The notes under the pieces were generated by a model, which saw only the letters and a program-made list of their open reading frames with translations, was not told the DNA's origin and searched no databases. From NCBI GenBank assembly GCA_934418055.1, contig CAKRWX010000055.1, positions 1 through 11,234 on the forward strand: DNA of 11,234 nucleotides. The letters run 5' to 3'. Source of the stretch: an uncultured Lachnospiraceae bacterium (GTDB lineage Bacteria; Bacillota; Clostridia; Lachnospirales; Lachnospiraceae). Shown here piece by piece: positions 1 to 8,900 of this stretch; within the stretch, counting starts at the first letter, position 1, and each line of letters begins with the position of its first letter. Position numbers and translations under genes: made by a program.

Positions 1-1
1 G

Positions 2-211
2 GCAATACAGTAGAAGCCGGTTATCCCGGCATTCCGCGGAGCATAAATATGGGTATACGTGTCCGGCTATGCAGCGACTGGTGTTTGAGGGAGGCGGACG
101 GCGAGTCCGACTATCCGCAAACATCTGTCAGCTGCATCGTCCGAACACAATACCCATATTTTGCGCAGCGGTATACCGGGATTACCGGCTTCGGACCTTT
201 ATTGCTATTGC
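2..211. repeat. Long imperfect inverted repeat (about 210-nt hairpin)
   Basis: The two halves of this segment are reverse complements over nearly their whole length. The clearest paired blocks are 2-7 with 206-211 (6 of 6), 15-29 with 176-190 (14 of 15), 46-56 with 150-160 (11 of 11), 69-74 with 132-137 (6 of 6) and 81-87 with 118-124 (6 of 7). The tip closes as 95-99 with 105-109 around a GGCGA loop. Between blocks the arms are similar but have mismatches and small bulges. Short open frames inside it follow from the hairpin and look non-coding. It could be a structured RNA, a MITE-like or repetitive extragenic element, or a remnant of two inverted copies. The left end lies at the window edge, so flanking target duplications cannot be judged. 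The inverted repeat is directly visible; its role is unknown. Confidence 0.75.
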
Positions 212-277
212 TTTTAAATTGGTATATAAAGAATATTGTTCTTGCCAACGTACTATAAAAATGGTATTGTATAACCA

Positions 278-316
278 ATGAACCGCAGCATCAGAATACT
301 TCATTCTGCGGTTCAT
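278..316. terminator. Perfect 11-bp stem-loop, possible weak terminator
   Basis: ATGAACCGCAG (278-288) pairs perfectly with CTGCGGTTCAT (306-316) around a 17-nt loop. The run that follows on the + strand (CTATTTTC) is only moderately T-rich, so it may be a weak terminator or simply an intergenic inverted repeat. The rest of 212-364 is AT-rich with no coding signal. A loose promoter-like pair (TTGCCA at 242-247, TATTGT at 265-270, 17-bp spacer) sits just upstream, but it does not lead to a convincing gene. Confidence 0.4.
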
Positions 317-364
317 CTATTTTCTATGGCAGTGCCATTCTGAACAATCTACTGGAATTTTTCT

Positions 365-591
365 ATGCTTGAGAAACCATTTTTGCGCAAACTAATTGGA
401 GATTTTGGAAATGAGTATATGCGAATATGATGATAAAGAGGAAATCCGTGCATTAATGCGAAGATATTATGGGAGAATGGGATGAAGAATTTGTGCAGAG
501 CATTTACCAGGTTGCAGAACAGATGACGCCGGATTACAATATTAGAAAAATCGTAGAAAGCTTTCAGGAACAAAACGAGATATATAATTAA
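365..591 (+). pseudogene. Frameshifted remnant of a small unknown protein
   Basis: No intact gene is present, but protein-like sequence continues through three frames. One frame from ATG 365 gives MLEKPFLRKLIGDFGNEYMR and stops at 430. A second from 411 gives a segment containing EEIRALMRRYYG and stops at 485. A third, from about 469 to a TAA at 589-591, gives GEWDEEFVQSIYQVAEQ followed by MTPDYNIRKIVESF. The last segment has the charged, amphipathic composition of a real soluble protein C-terminus. The joints could be +1 shifts. I do not recognise the family. An alternative is a genuine 40-residue ORF (469-591), but no good ribosome site precedes it. The call of a decayed gene is inference. 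Confidence 0.35.
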
Positions 592-615
592 AATTCATAC
601 AGTACAGGCAATAGG

Positions 616-664
616 AATCGGCTGTCCGCTCATGAGGATATTCATGAAACGGCAGCCGATTTTT
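616..664 (+). terminator. Rho-independent terminator-like hairpin
   Basis: AATCGGCTG (616-624) pairs with CAGCCGATT (653-661), with further weak pairing inside (TCATGA/TTCATGA), and runs into five T residues at 660-664 on the + strand. It therefore best terminates + strand transcription coming from the decayed ORF region. It lies about 45 bp past the stop of the minus-strand kinase gene and could also stop that operon, but on the minus strand the hairpin is followed by a T-poor sequence, so that role is weaker. Confidence 0.55.
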
Positions 665-706
665 GTTACTGTGTATTGAGCAGAGGCCAGAGGTGCGTTC
701 GCTGAT

Positions 707-2011
707 TTACTGCGGATTCAGCATCACCGATGCATAGAATACCCCATCTTTCCATTCAAACCGCGCATCTCCGCTGTACCGTTTGGCGATATATTTGGCG
801 GATTCGGTTCCGATGCCGCTGCCGGGGTGCTTGGTGGAGAGGAGCTTCTGGCCATCCCAGACGGGGCGGGATGGGCAGGAATTGTCTATGGCGATGGAGA
901 TGGCGGACATCTGGTTTTGCTGGATCCGGACGCGGATGAAACGCCTGTCATTGCCTGCCTGTGCCTTGCAGGCTTCCAGGGCATTTTCCAGCAGGTTCCC
1001 GATCAGCACGCAGAAATCTGTCTCAGATATAATGAGTTTCTCCGTCAGGTCAATCTTGAAGGTAATCGGAATTCTGGCTTGCCTGGCCTGATCTGCATAA
1101 TAGGAAAAGACGGCGTTCACTGCCAGATTTCCGCAGTACAGGGTGTCGCGGCTTTCCGGGAACTGCTGCTCGTATTCCTCCAGATACTTTTTCAGGGAAT
1201 CCAGATCCCCACGGTTTACCATATCCTGAATGACCATGCGGTGCTGGCGGAAGTCATGGCGGGCGCGGCGGCTTTCCTGCATGCGGGCTTGAAGCTGTTC
1301 ATATTGTTCCCGCTGCATTTTCAGCAGATTTTCCATGCTCTTGTTCCGCTCACTTTCCATGACCTGTTCCTGAAGCTTTTGGATGAATAAGAGCATCAGA
1401 TGACTGATGAGAAACATGCAGATCAGCAGTACAATTCGTGCCAGCAGGGCACTGTTTTTGAAGCTTCCGTTTCGGATATTTCCGGTCAACAGCAGCACGA
1501 TCACGGTGGCAGAAAACGGAAGCAGCCAGGCAGTTTTCCAGAATTCCGGAATCTGCACGGCAGACAGATCTGCCAGAATGCCCTTCAGGAATTTAACCAT
1601 GATAAATACAGTAGCAAGTGCGAGAATGAGGGTAATCACACCGGCCTGCCAGGAAAAGAAGCTGAGGTGGAGCACCTCTTGACAGATACAAAAAGTAACG
1701 GCGCGGATGACCAGCAGGTAATCCAGCAGGAACAGAAAATGAAAGGCAATGATTCCGATATCCGCGTCGATCAGAAACATCATCAGCGCAGTGAAAACCG
1801 GAGCGGCCAGGTACTGGACAGAGACGCTGGGCAGCCCGGAGAGAACCAGCAGGGCAAACAGGCAGAGGTAGAGAAACTCACAGATGCACATGATAATGAC
1901 GGATTTCCGAAGAGAATACCGCATGTTTTCCCACACCGGCATATAGCCCAGAATAAAGAAGGGAAACGTATTCAGCAGTTCATTGATAATGAGTTCGATC
2001 ATAGCGTTCAT
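707..2011 (-). CDS. AgrC-like GHKL sensor histidine kinase
   Basis: 434-residue membrane sensor kinase of the Agr/quorum-sensing type (HPK10-like, GHKL ATPase). It autophosphorylates on histidine and passes the phosphate to the LytTR regulator encoded just upstream. Residues 1-210 are very hydrophobic, with about six membrane segments (roughly 5-25, 36-60, 66-82, 85-108, 120-145, 160-210). A coiled-coil linker (211-250) follows. The H box reads RRARHDFRQH with H252 as phospho-acceptor. The N box is NLLENALEA (N339, N343), the D box is IDNS (D376), and the glycine-rich ATP lid is GSGIG (397-401), so all catalytic boxes are present. Its ATG overlaps the regulator's stop by 4 bp (ATGA, 2008-2011), indicating translational coupling. 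No agrB- or agrD-like gene is visible beside it, so its ligand is unknown. Confidence 0.95.
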   Translation of the reverse strand: MNAMIELIINELLNTFPFFILGYMPVWENMRYSLRKSVIIMCICEFLYLCLFALLVLSGLPSVSVQYLAAPVFTALMMFLIDADIGIIAFHFLFLLDYLLVIRAVTFCICQEVLHLSFFSWQAGVITLILALATVFIMVKFLKGILADLSAVQIPEFWKTAWLLPFSATVIVLLLTGNIRNGSFKNSALLARIVLLICMFLISHLMLLFIQKLQEQVMESERNKSMENLLKMQREQYEQLQARMQESRRARHDFRQHRMVIQDMVNRGDLDSLKKYLEEYEQQFPESRDTLYCGNLAVNAVFSYYADQARQARIPITFKIDLTEKLIISETDFCVLIGNLLENALEACKAQAGNDRRFIRVRIQQNQMSAISIAIDNSCPSRPVWDGQKLLSTKHPGSGIGTESAKYIAKRYSGDARFEWKDGVFYASVMLNPQ

Positions 2012-2733
2012 CCTTTCCGCAGCATCATGTAGGTGTAATTCAGATATTTCTCACGGACTTCATGGTATTTCAGGCGGCTGATGGGGATGCTGGCCCCGCA
2101 CTTCATGAGAAAACGGTCATCCATGAGCTTGTATACGTCTTCGAAATTTACCAGAATTCCTTTGATGCAGTCGCAGAACCAGTCATAGGGCTGCAAAAGC
2201 TGCGCAAATTCCTTCTGGCTCATGGAAACCTCCGTGCAGCTGCCATCCTTGCCATGTACCAGGATTTTCCGTTTCGCAAATTCTGTGTAGGCAATGCTGT
2301 GCAGAAAAATCTGTACCTTCGTTCCCTGGGACGGAACCAGAATGTAGCGTTTCTGCTCAGTCAGGTGCACGCCGCAGCGCTCCAGCACCAGCGCAATCCG
2401 CTCTGATGTTACAGGTTTGATCAGATAGTAGGAAGCGGCCACATCATAGCTTTCCACGGCAAAATCAGGCGATGTGGTGACGAAGACAATGTTGCAGGAC
2501 GTGTCATGCTGCCGGATGCGGCGGGCGGTGTCCATGCCGGTGATTCCTTCCATATAAATGTCGAGAAAAATAATGTCGTAGGCCGACGGGGAGAAGGAAG
2601 CGAGAAATTCCTCTCCGCTGGCAAACAGGCGCGGAACTTCACAGGAAATGCCATGCTCCCGCATATAATCCAGAATCAGTTCCGAAATCAGAATGGCATC
2701 TGCGTTCTGGTCATCTACAATCGCAATTTTCAT
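2008..2733 (-). CDS. LytTR-family response regulator (LytR/AgrA type)
   Basis: 241-residue cytoplasmic transcription factor paired with the downstream kinase. The receiver domain (about 1-120) shows the acidic pair D7/D8, phospho-acceptor D58 in FLDIYM, T86/T87 after VFV, and K106 in LIKP. A LytTR DNA-binding domain (about 128-235) follows, with the typical ILV, IAYTEFAKRK, FCDCIKGILVNFEDV and IPISRLKYHEV blocks. LytTR proteins bind pairs of short direct repeats spaced about two helical turns apart, and such a pair lies upstream in the divergent promoter region. The start is ATG 2733 rather than the in-frame TTG at 2751. A strong AAGGGG Shine-Dalgarno sits 9-10 nt before the ATG, and the ATG gives the family-like MKIAIVDDQ start. 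First gene of a two-gene operon. Confidence 0.95.
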   Translation of the reverse strand: MKIAIVDDQNADAILISELILDYMREHGISCEVPRLFASGEEFLASFSPSAYDIIFLDIYMEGITGMDTARRIRQHDTSCNIVFVTTSPDFAVESYDVAASYYLIKPVTSERIALVLERCGVHLTEQKRYILVPSQGTKVQIFLHSIAYTEFAKRKILVHGKDGSCTEVSMSQKEFAQLLQPYDWFCDCIKGILVNFEDVYKLMDDRFLMKCGASIPISRLKYHEVREKYLNYTYMMLRKG

Positions 2734-2765
2734 ATCGGGCAACCCCTTCAAATTAATGTAATTCT

Positions 2766-2794
2766 ATCATATCACAAATTTTCACCAAATTTTA
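2766..2794 (-). promoter_or_regulatory. Candidate promoter of the two-component operon
   Basis: Reading the minus strand, TATGAT (2771-2766) is a 5-of-6 match to a -10 element. TAGAAT (2766-2761) is an alternative. Seventeen bases upstream, at 2794-2789, the sequence TAAAAT bears no good -35. The inner 12-bp direct repeat ends exactly there. A missing -35 with an activator site abutting it would fit positive autoregulation by the LytTR protein. Two CAAATTTT copies (2775-2782 and 2786-2793, + strand) also lie here. The promoter call is inference from motif spacing. Confidence 0.35.
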
Positions 2795-2825
2795 CATCTT
2801 GTGCAGAAAAAAGACATCTTGTGCA
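2794..2825. promoter_or_regulatory. Putative LytTR operator: two 12-bp direct repeats
   Basis: ACATCTTGTGCA occurs exactly twice, at 2794-2805 and 2814-2825, with starts 20 bp apart (8-bp spacer). LytTR regulators such as AgrA, ComE and VirR are known to bind two direct repeats on one DNA face about two helical turns apart, usually just upstream of the -35. Here the second copy ends 7 bp before the -35 of the giant-protein promoter, and the first abuts the -35 region of the divergent regulator operon. A site able to serve both directions is the natural inference. The repeats are certain; the cognate regulator is inferred from adjacency. Confidence 0.65.
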
Positions 2826-2832
2826 ACCTTCA

Positions 2833-2861
2833 TTGAAGAATATACGAAATAATCAGATAAT
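2833..2861 (+). promoter_or_regulatory. Sigma-A-type promoter of the giant surface-protein gene
   Basis: TTGAAG (2833-2838, 4 of 6 to TTGACA) and GATAAT (2856-2861, 5 of 6 to TATAAT) are separated by exactly 17 bp. Transcription would start near 2868, giving a leader of about 42 nt. The leader carries a strong AGGGAGG ribosome site (2896-2902), 7 nt before the ATG at 2910. The weak -35 combined with direct repeats immediately upstream suggests activation by the neighbouring LytTR regulator. Confidence 0.55.
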
Positions 2862-2909
2862 TAACTCAGAACATTCGATTTCTATTTTATACAACAGGGA
2901 GGAACAGGC

Positions 2910-5900
2910 ATGAGAGAAAAGCATATATATAGAAGATACCTGTCCATGGCCATGACGGCTGTTATGACAATCCAGTTATGTGCCCCCCCAGAGGCGGTCT
3001 GGGGAGCAGCAGCGCATAAAAAGGTGAAGATCATCACTGAATTTGCGGAGCTGCCGGAAAGTGTAAGCCACATTCAGATTCCGGCAGGTGTAGAAGAAAC
3101 GGAACTGGAGCAGTATCTGCAATTTCCGGAGACGCTGGAAGCCTATATCATGGAAGGATATATGGAAACTGGCAGTTCCGACCATAAAAAGGCGACAGAC
3201 AGCAACGCCCGGATGGAAGAAGATACAGCATCAGCAACATCGTCCGATGCTTCCTATACGGTGAGTGTGCCGGAATCTGTCTACGGGAAAGCCACAGACA
3301 GCAATACCAGCAGGCAGGAAAAAGCTACCAGCAGTAATATCGAAGAGCGCAGTGCCTCAGACCCGGAAAGCGATGAAGATGACGCGTATTTTGAGGAGGA
3401 AGATCTGTTCGCGGACATCCCGGTTCTGACAGACATTGCGGTGACATGGGAGCAGGACGAAGAACGCGAAGCGGAAGATGGAAGCATGTATTATCTTCCG
3501 GTTCTTCCGACCGAGTACGTGCTGGCTGACGGTGTGGAACTGCCGGAGATCCAGGTGAGTGTGGATTATGGAATTGCGCTGATGAATGAAGGCGCAATTC
3601 AGGTAACCATGAATGGACAGACCAGTTCTTATGCAAGTTTTGACGACTGGATGTCTAATGGAACTGTAGAAGGTGATTGCGAAATTAAGCTGATGGAGAA
3701 TACTGTGCTGATCAAAGCACTTACCTTCAATAGTGGTACAATCACTTTGGACCTGAACGGAAAAACACTGGATACAGGCAGCAATAATATAATAATCGGA
3801 AGCAGCAGTGTGACGATTCGGTCCGACGGTGCAGAAGGAACGATTACCGGAACACAGACAAGTTATAATGACCGGGGAATCATTCGTATCAATACAGGTG
3901 GAAACTGTATCATTAAAAATAATGTAAAAATCCAGCATACGGGAAACAGTGCTTCACGAGCCGTTTATAATGGCGGCGGACACCTTGAAATCGAGGATGG
4001 TGCTGAGTTTTCGGTATATAATGGCAGCTTTTCCGTGGAGATTTATTACGGTACCGCGACAATTACTGGAGGAACCTTTCATGGAGGAGTGGTAGTAAAA
4101 GAATATGCCGGAAAGGTTGAAATCAGTGGAGGAACTTTTTATCCAAATGGTTCGACTTTGGGAAGTCTTCGCAATGACAGTGGAAATAAGAACCTTAGTG
4201 GTATTTTGAAACAGGGTTATGGTTTACAGAAGGTAGGTGATAATTCTTCTGTAGACCTGGAACAGACCTTGACAAAAGAAACGGTCAGGGTTGTGAAGTA
4301 TCCTATCTACTTCAGTACCCAGCCGGTGATCGAGACAGATCAGGCGACTGTGCTGGAAGGATATCAGACGGCACCGCAGCTGACAGCAGAGGCCACCACA
4401 GAAAATTCCGTTGACGAAATTACCTATCAGTGGCATGTAAAGAAAACATTGGATGGAACGGAAGGTACAACGGATGAAGTGCTGACAGGTGCAAATTCCG
4501 GCATTTACCAGATTTCAGCCGGACTTTCTGCAGGAACTTACGAATATTACTGTGTTGCAACGCATGGAAATGACACGGTAGCTTCCAATGGGGCAGAATT
4601 TACGGTTACGCAGGGATATGTACAGACTGTGATTAATAGAAAAACGGCTGGTTATCTGACTCTGCAGGAGGCACTGACGGCGATTGATAATGCTGTTGCA
4701 AATGCTGGGAATGCGAATACGAATGAAATCACCATAGAATTAAAATTCCTGGCGGATAGCATCAACAGGACGGAAGTTACATGGACACTGGATGGAACAA
4801 ATAAGATGATTAACCTTACGGTTGATTTAAATGGCTGTAAAGCAGGTTATAGTCCGAAAGATGGTAAGTGGAATTCCGCTGGCCTGACGTTTACCCTGAA
4901 AGGAGTCCATGCGGTGCTAAAGGATTCGTCATCAGGGCAGACAGGTTATTTGAATGGATTTTTGATCATGCGTGATCAGGCTAGTTTGACGGTGGAAAGC
5001 GGAAGTTATGAAAATCTCTATCTCTACTCTGAAGCAAGGGCAGCATTAAATGGTGGTGCATGCAGGAACCGTATCGATGCAGGTTATAGTGGAAGCAATG
5101 GCAACACAGATGCGGGACAAAACGCAGGGATCAGCTGTACGATTACCGGCGGTATCTATCAAAATGTGAATGTGTACGGAGGCGCAAGTCTGACGGTATC
5201 TGGTGACAACACACGGATCGAAAAGACATTAAAAGCGGTACACTATGTGGGTGGTTCCTCGGATAAAGCTTCAAAACGTGCAGAAGTATCCCTTGGAGGC
5301 GGTTATTATAACAAAATTCAGGTGGAACTGGCTGACAGCAATGATCTGAATGATACAAATAAAAAGTATGCAGTTGCTGATATGCTGTCTTCTGGCTATG
5401 TGTTCTTTGCATCAGGATTCTTGCAGACCGTTGCAAGGACAGCGACCTTTGTGGATCAGGTAACGGTTGTACCGGCTGACACACCACAGGATACAGGCAA
5501 TGCCGTTGCGAAGATTGTGATTACGACTCAGGAGAATGAGGAGATAACCAATTATTATTCCAGCTGGGAAAGTGCGGTCCATGCATTAAGCCAGGGGGAT
5601 CCGGATGCGACAAGAGATCATCCAACGACATGGAAGAAAGTGGAACTTTTGCTTCTCAAAGATGCGACAGCGAGTACCGATGTGGGGCAAATAACCAACA
5701 GTGGTGTTAGGAGACTGCCGGATGATATTACGGTGTCTTCTGCAGAAGGGGGGAATTATACATTAACAGGATCTTCGGATTCAAAAACGCCTATCTTGTT
5801 GTGGGCAGACAATATACAAAATTTAACAGTAAAGAATATAAAATTAACAAATGGAAGAATTTATTTTGTCACAGGCAGTCTGACAATATCGCAGGGGGCA

Positions 5901-8900
5901 GAGATCATAAGTAATACAACCGCGATTGGTGTAAAAGGAACGTTGATAATAGAAAAGAATGCAAACGTGAGAACAAACCAAAGTGAATTTGGAGCAATTC
6001 AACTGTTAAGCGGTGGTACTATGCATATTTTGGGATCAGATTGTCAGATTTCCGGAGTGGATAAGGAAATTTATTTTTCCGGAGATGCGATGCTTGTACT
6101 GGAAAGTGGAGCTGTGATGCCAAAACTTGGTAAAATTTTGGATCAGTCAAATGATCATTTGAATGTGATCTGCAAAGATCCATCGCAGGTGAATTTTAAC
6201 AATGCAGATACGGGTGTAAAGCTGTGGTATCCGGTTACGCTTCCGGCGGGAACATCCTTAGAGACAAGCGGGGCCAATGCCGATACCGTAAAGGAATATG
6301 AAGGCCAGATTTATGGCCTTGGCTGGGCGGATGGTCAGGAAGGGCAGAAGGAGATTAACGTCGATACCGGCATTTGCAGTTATGTTCAGACTAATGACAG
6401 CAATTCTGTAAAACAAGTGATTTCCAGCGGCAAATTCCAGATGCCTGCGGCGGCGGTAACGCTGTTGAAGCATGAACTGAATGAGTATGGCGTATGTGTA
6501 AATTGCGGAAAAGTGGATCTGGAAACTGCTTACCAGAATGGTCACCTTCACATGGAAGGATTGACTGGACGTACCTATGACAGTCATCCGCAGAAACTGG
6601 TAAAGGTAACATTAAATCAGGCAGATGGAACAGCAAAAGAACTGAATGGAGCTGATGCGGATGATACCAATACAACCAGCACAGCTGATTATACAACATC
6701 TTATGCCAACAATATCAGTGTTTATCCTTATGTGAAGGGAGAAGCTGGTTTTGATGCGGCAGATGCGCCGAGGGTGACCATTACTGGACAGGGCAATTAT
6801 ATGGGAATGGTTACGGTTTATTTTACCATTGGAAAAGGTGAGATGAAACCGGGCACAATCCATGTATATGGAAGTGAAGATTCTTCTGCTGCTTATGATG
6901 GACAAAGTCACAGCGCATGGTCTACAGATCTTTCCGAATTGAAATTTAAGGCAGATCCGTATGACAGGGAGTCAACCACAACAGTGGATGGAGTAACGTA
7001 TGTAACTGCTGGCAATGTCGGCCAGATTCAGTTTGCATATAGTACAGATCAGGAAAACTGGATAAGCAAAACAGTAGAAGAAGGGCAGAATCAGGCTGCG
7101 TTATATGATATCACCAATGCAGGCCGATATCGTTTCTATGTAAAAGTATTCAATGAAAACTGCAATGATCAGATGTTTGGGCCCTATACATCAGAGATTC
7201 AGCCAAAAAGCTTGAAAGCTGATGGAATTGTCCTGTCGGATTTTTCAACAATAGCGAATGCTGAATACACAGGGGAAGAAATCGTCCCGGGTTATTGGGA
7301 TCGTGGTATTGTAGATAACAGGATAAAGGTGACGAGTGGTGGTTCCACAGACAGCTATGTGCTGAGGAAAGGTACTGATTTTACAACGTCTGCTGTAAAT
7401 AACATAAATGTAGGCAAAGCAACGATCAAATTTACCGGAATCAACAATTACACGGGTGAATTGACTGCAAACTTTATGATTGTTCCTAAGAAAATCAATG
7501 TGACAGATAGTAATTTTATTGGACTGGAAGCCAGTGGGTATGGTCATACTGGTGAGCCGATCGAACCTGCGTTTACATTGAAGGATGATAATGGAAATGT
7601 AATTTCAGCGGAAGAGTATACCGTAACGTATAAAAATAATACAGAAATCGGTACTGCAACCATCGAAATTGCAGCGAAAGAGGGGCGTAATTATTCCGTA
7701 AGTGGAAGTACTACCTTTGAGATCAAGGCTCATACCCACCACTGGAACTATCAGTCAAATGGCTACACAAATTTCATGCAAGCCACTTGCGACAGCACAT
7801 TTGGAACATGCCCATATGAAAATGGAAGGATATATCTTATATTGTATGGGCGTAATCAGGATTATGATGGAAATAACAAAGAGGTTCAGGTAAACATAAG
7901 TTTTTATAATGATGCAGATAAAAAGAGTTATGATCTTACGGCGGCTGATATCGGAGTTACATTGCCAGAGATTGTCTATTACCAGGATAATTACCCGGGT
8001 GGACAGGAAATCTCTGGAGTTCCAGTCAATGCCGGAGAATATTGGGGAGTACTGACAATGGGCGAAGGAGAACAGACTGCCGTTGCAAGGGTACAGGTGC
8101 TTGTGAACCGGGTCACACCTCAAATTGTGAATGTTGCTGCAAATTCACCGGAGAATACGCTGGATCTTCAAGACGTAATTCTAACTTGTGACCCGATTGG
8201 GATTCCAGGAAAACTGAAGTTAAAGGATGATACGGTACTGGAATATGGCTCCAATACCTGCACGTGGGTCTTTGAACCAGGAGATAGTGTCAATTATAAG
8301 ACAGTCGAAGGAAGCATTGTTATCACAATAAAGGATACCAATTCCCCAACTGTACAATATCGGAAGGACAATGGTGATACTTGGGAAGATTTTAACGATA
8401 GTACCTTATTATCTAGCCGCTTATGGAATATCAATGATACCATGGAAATTTGGTTCCGTGATGCGGAAAGTGGCATTGCAACTCAGCAGTATTACGTTGC
8501 AGATCAGGTAATGGTTGATTCAGAGTTAAGTAACGCAGAATGGGTAAATTATACGACGCCATTCAAGCTTGGACTTGGAAGTCACATTGTTTATGTAAAA
8601 GCGATCGATCATTATGGAAATCAGGTGATTTTACATAGCGATAATTTTGTTGTTTACCAGGAAAGCGTATTGAGAAATACGGAGATTGAGTATTTCTATA
8701 AAGAAGGAAATGAAAAAGTTCTGCATATCAACATGAACGGGAATATCTTCAAAGAAGTGGTACATGAAGAGAATCAACCGCTTGATGAGAGTTCCATTTC
8801 TATAGAAACTGAACAGGGACAACTGACATTGAATCCGGCGTTCCTGGATTCCCTGGGTGTTGGCCTGCATTCTTACAAAATTCGGATGTGGCCGCGAGAC

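Noticed and set aside
49..281. Overlapping 69- and 70-residue ORFs at the left end
   Set aside because: They lie mostly inside the long palindrome, lack a ribosome site, and their sequence is dictated by the two arms.
592..706. Possible agrD-like pheromone peptide beside the kinase
   Set aside because: No short ORF with a ribosome site, amphipathic leader and acidic tail was found here or in 2734-2909.
827..2032. Long + strand open frames (827-1390 and 1400-2032) opposite the kinase gene
   Set aside because: They are antisense shadows of a complete GHKL kinase whose motifs are all intact, and their translations show no recognisable domain.
2733..2751. TTG start six codons upstream for the response regulator
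   Set aside because: The Shine-Dalgarno AAGGGG falls inside that extension and is ideally spaced for ATG 2733, which also gives the normal receiver-domain N-terminus.
3700..6250. Repeated GGAGGAAC/ISGGTF-type DNA as a CRISPR or satellite array
   Set aside because: The repeats are in-frame, degenerate protein turns of beta-helix coils with no constant repeat/spacer structure.
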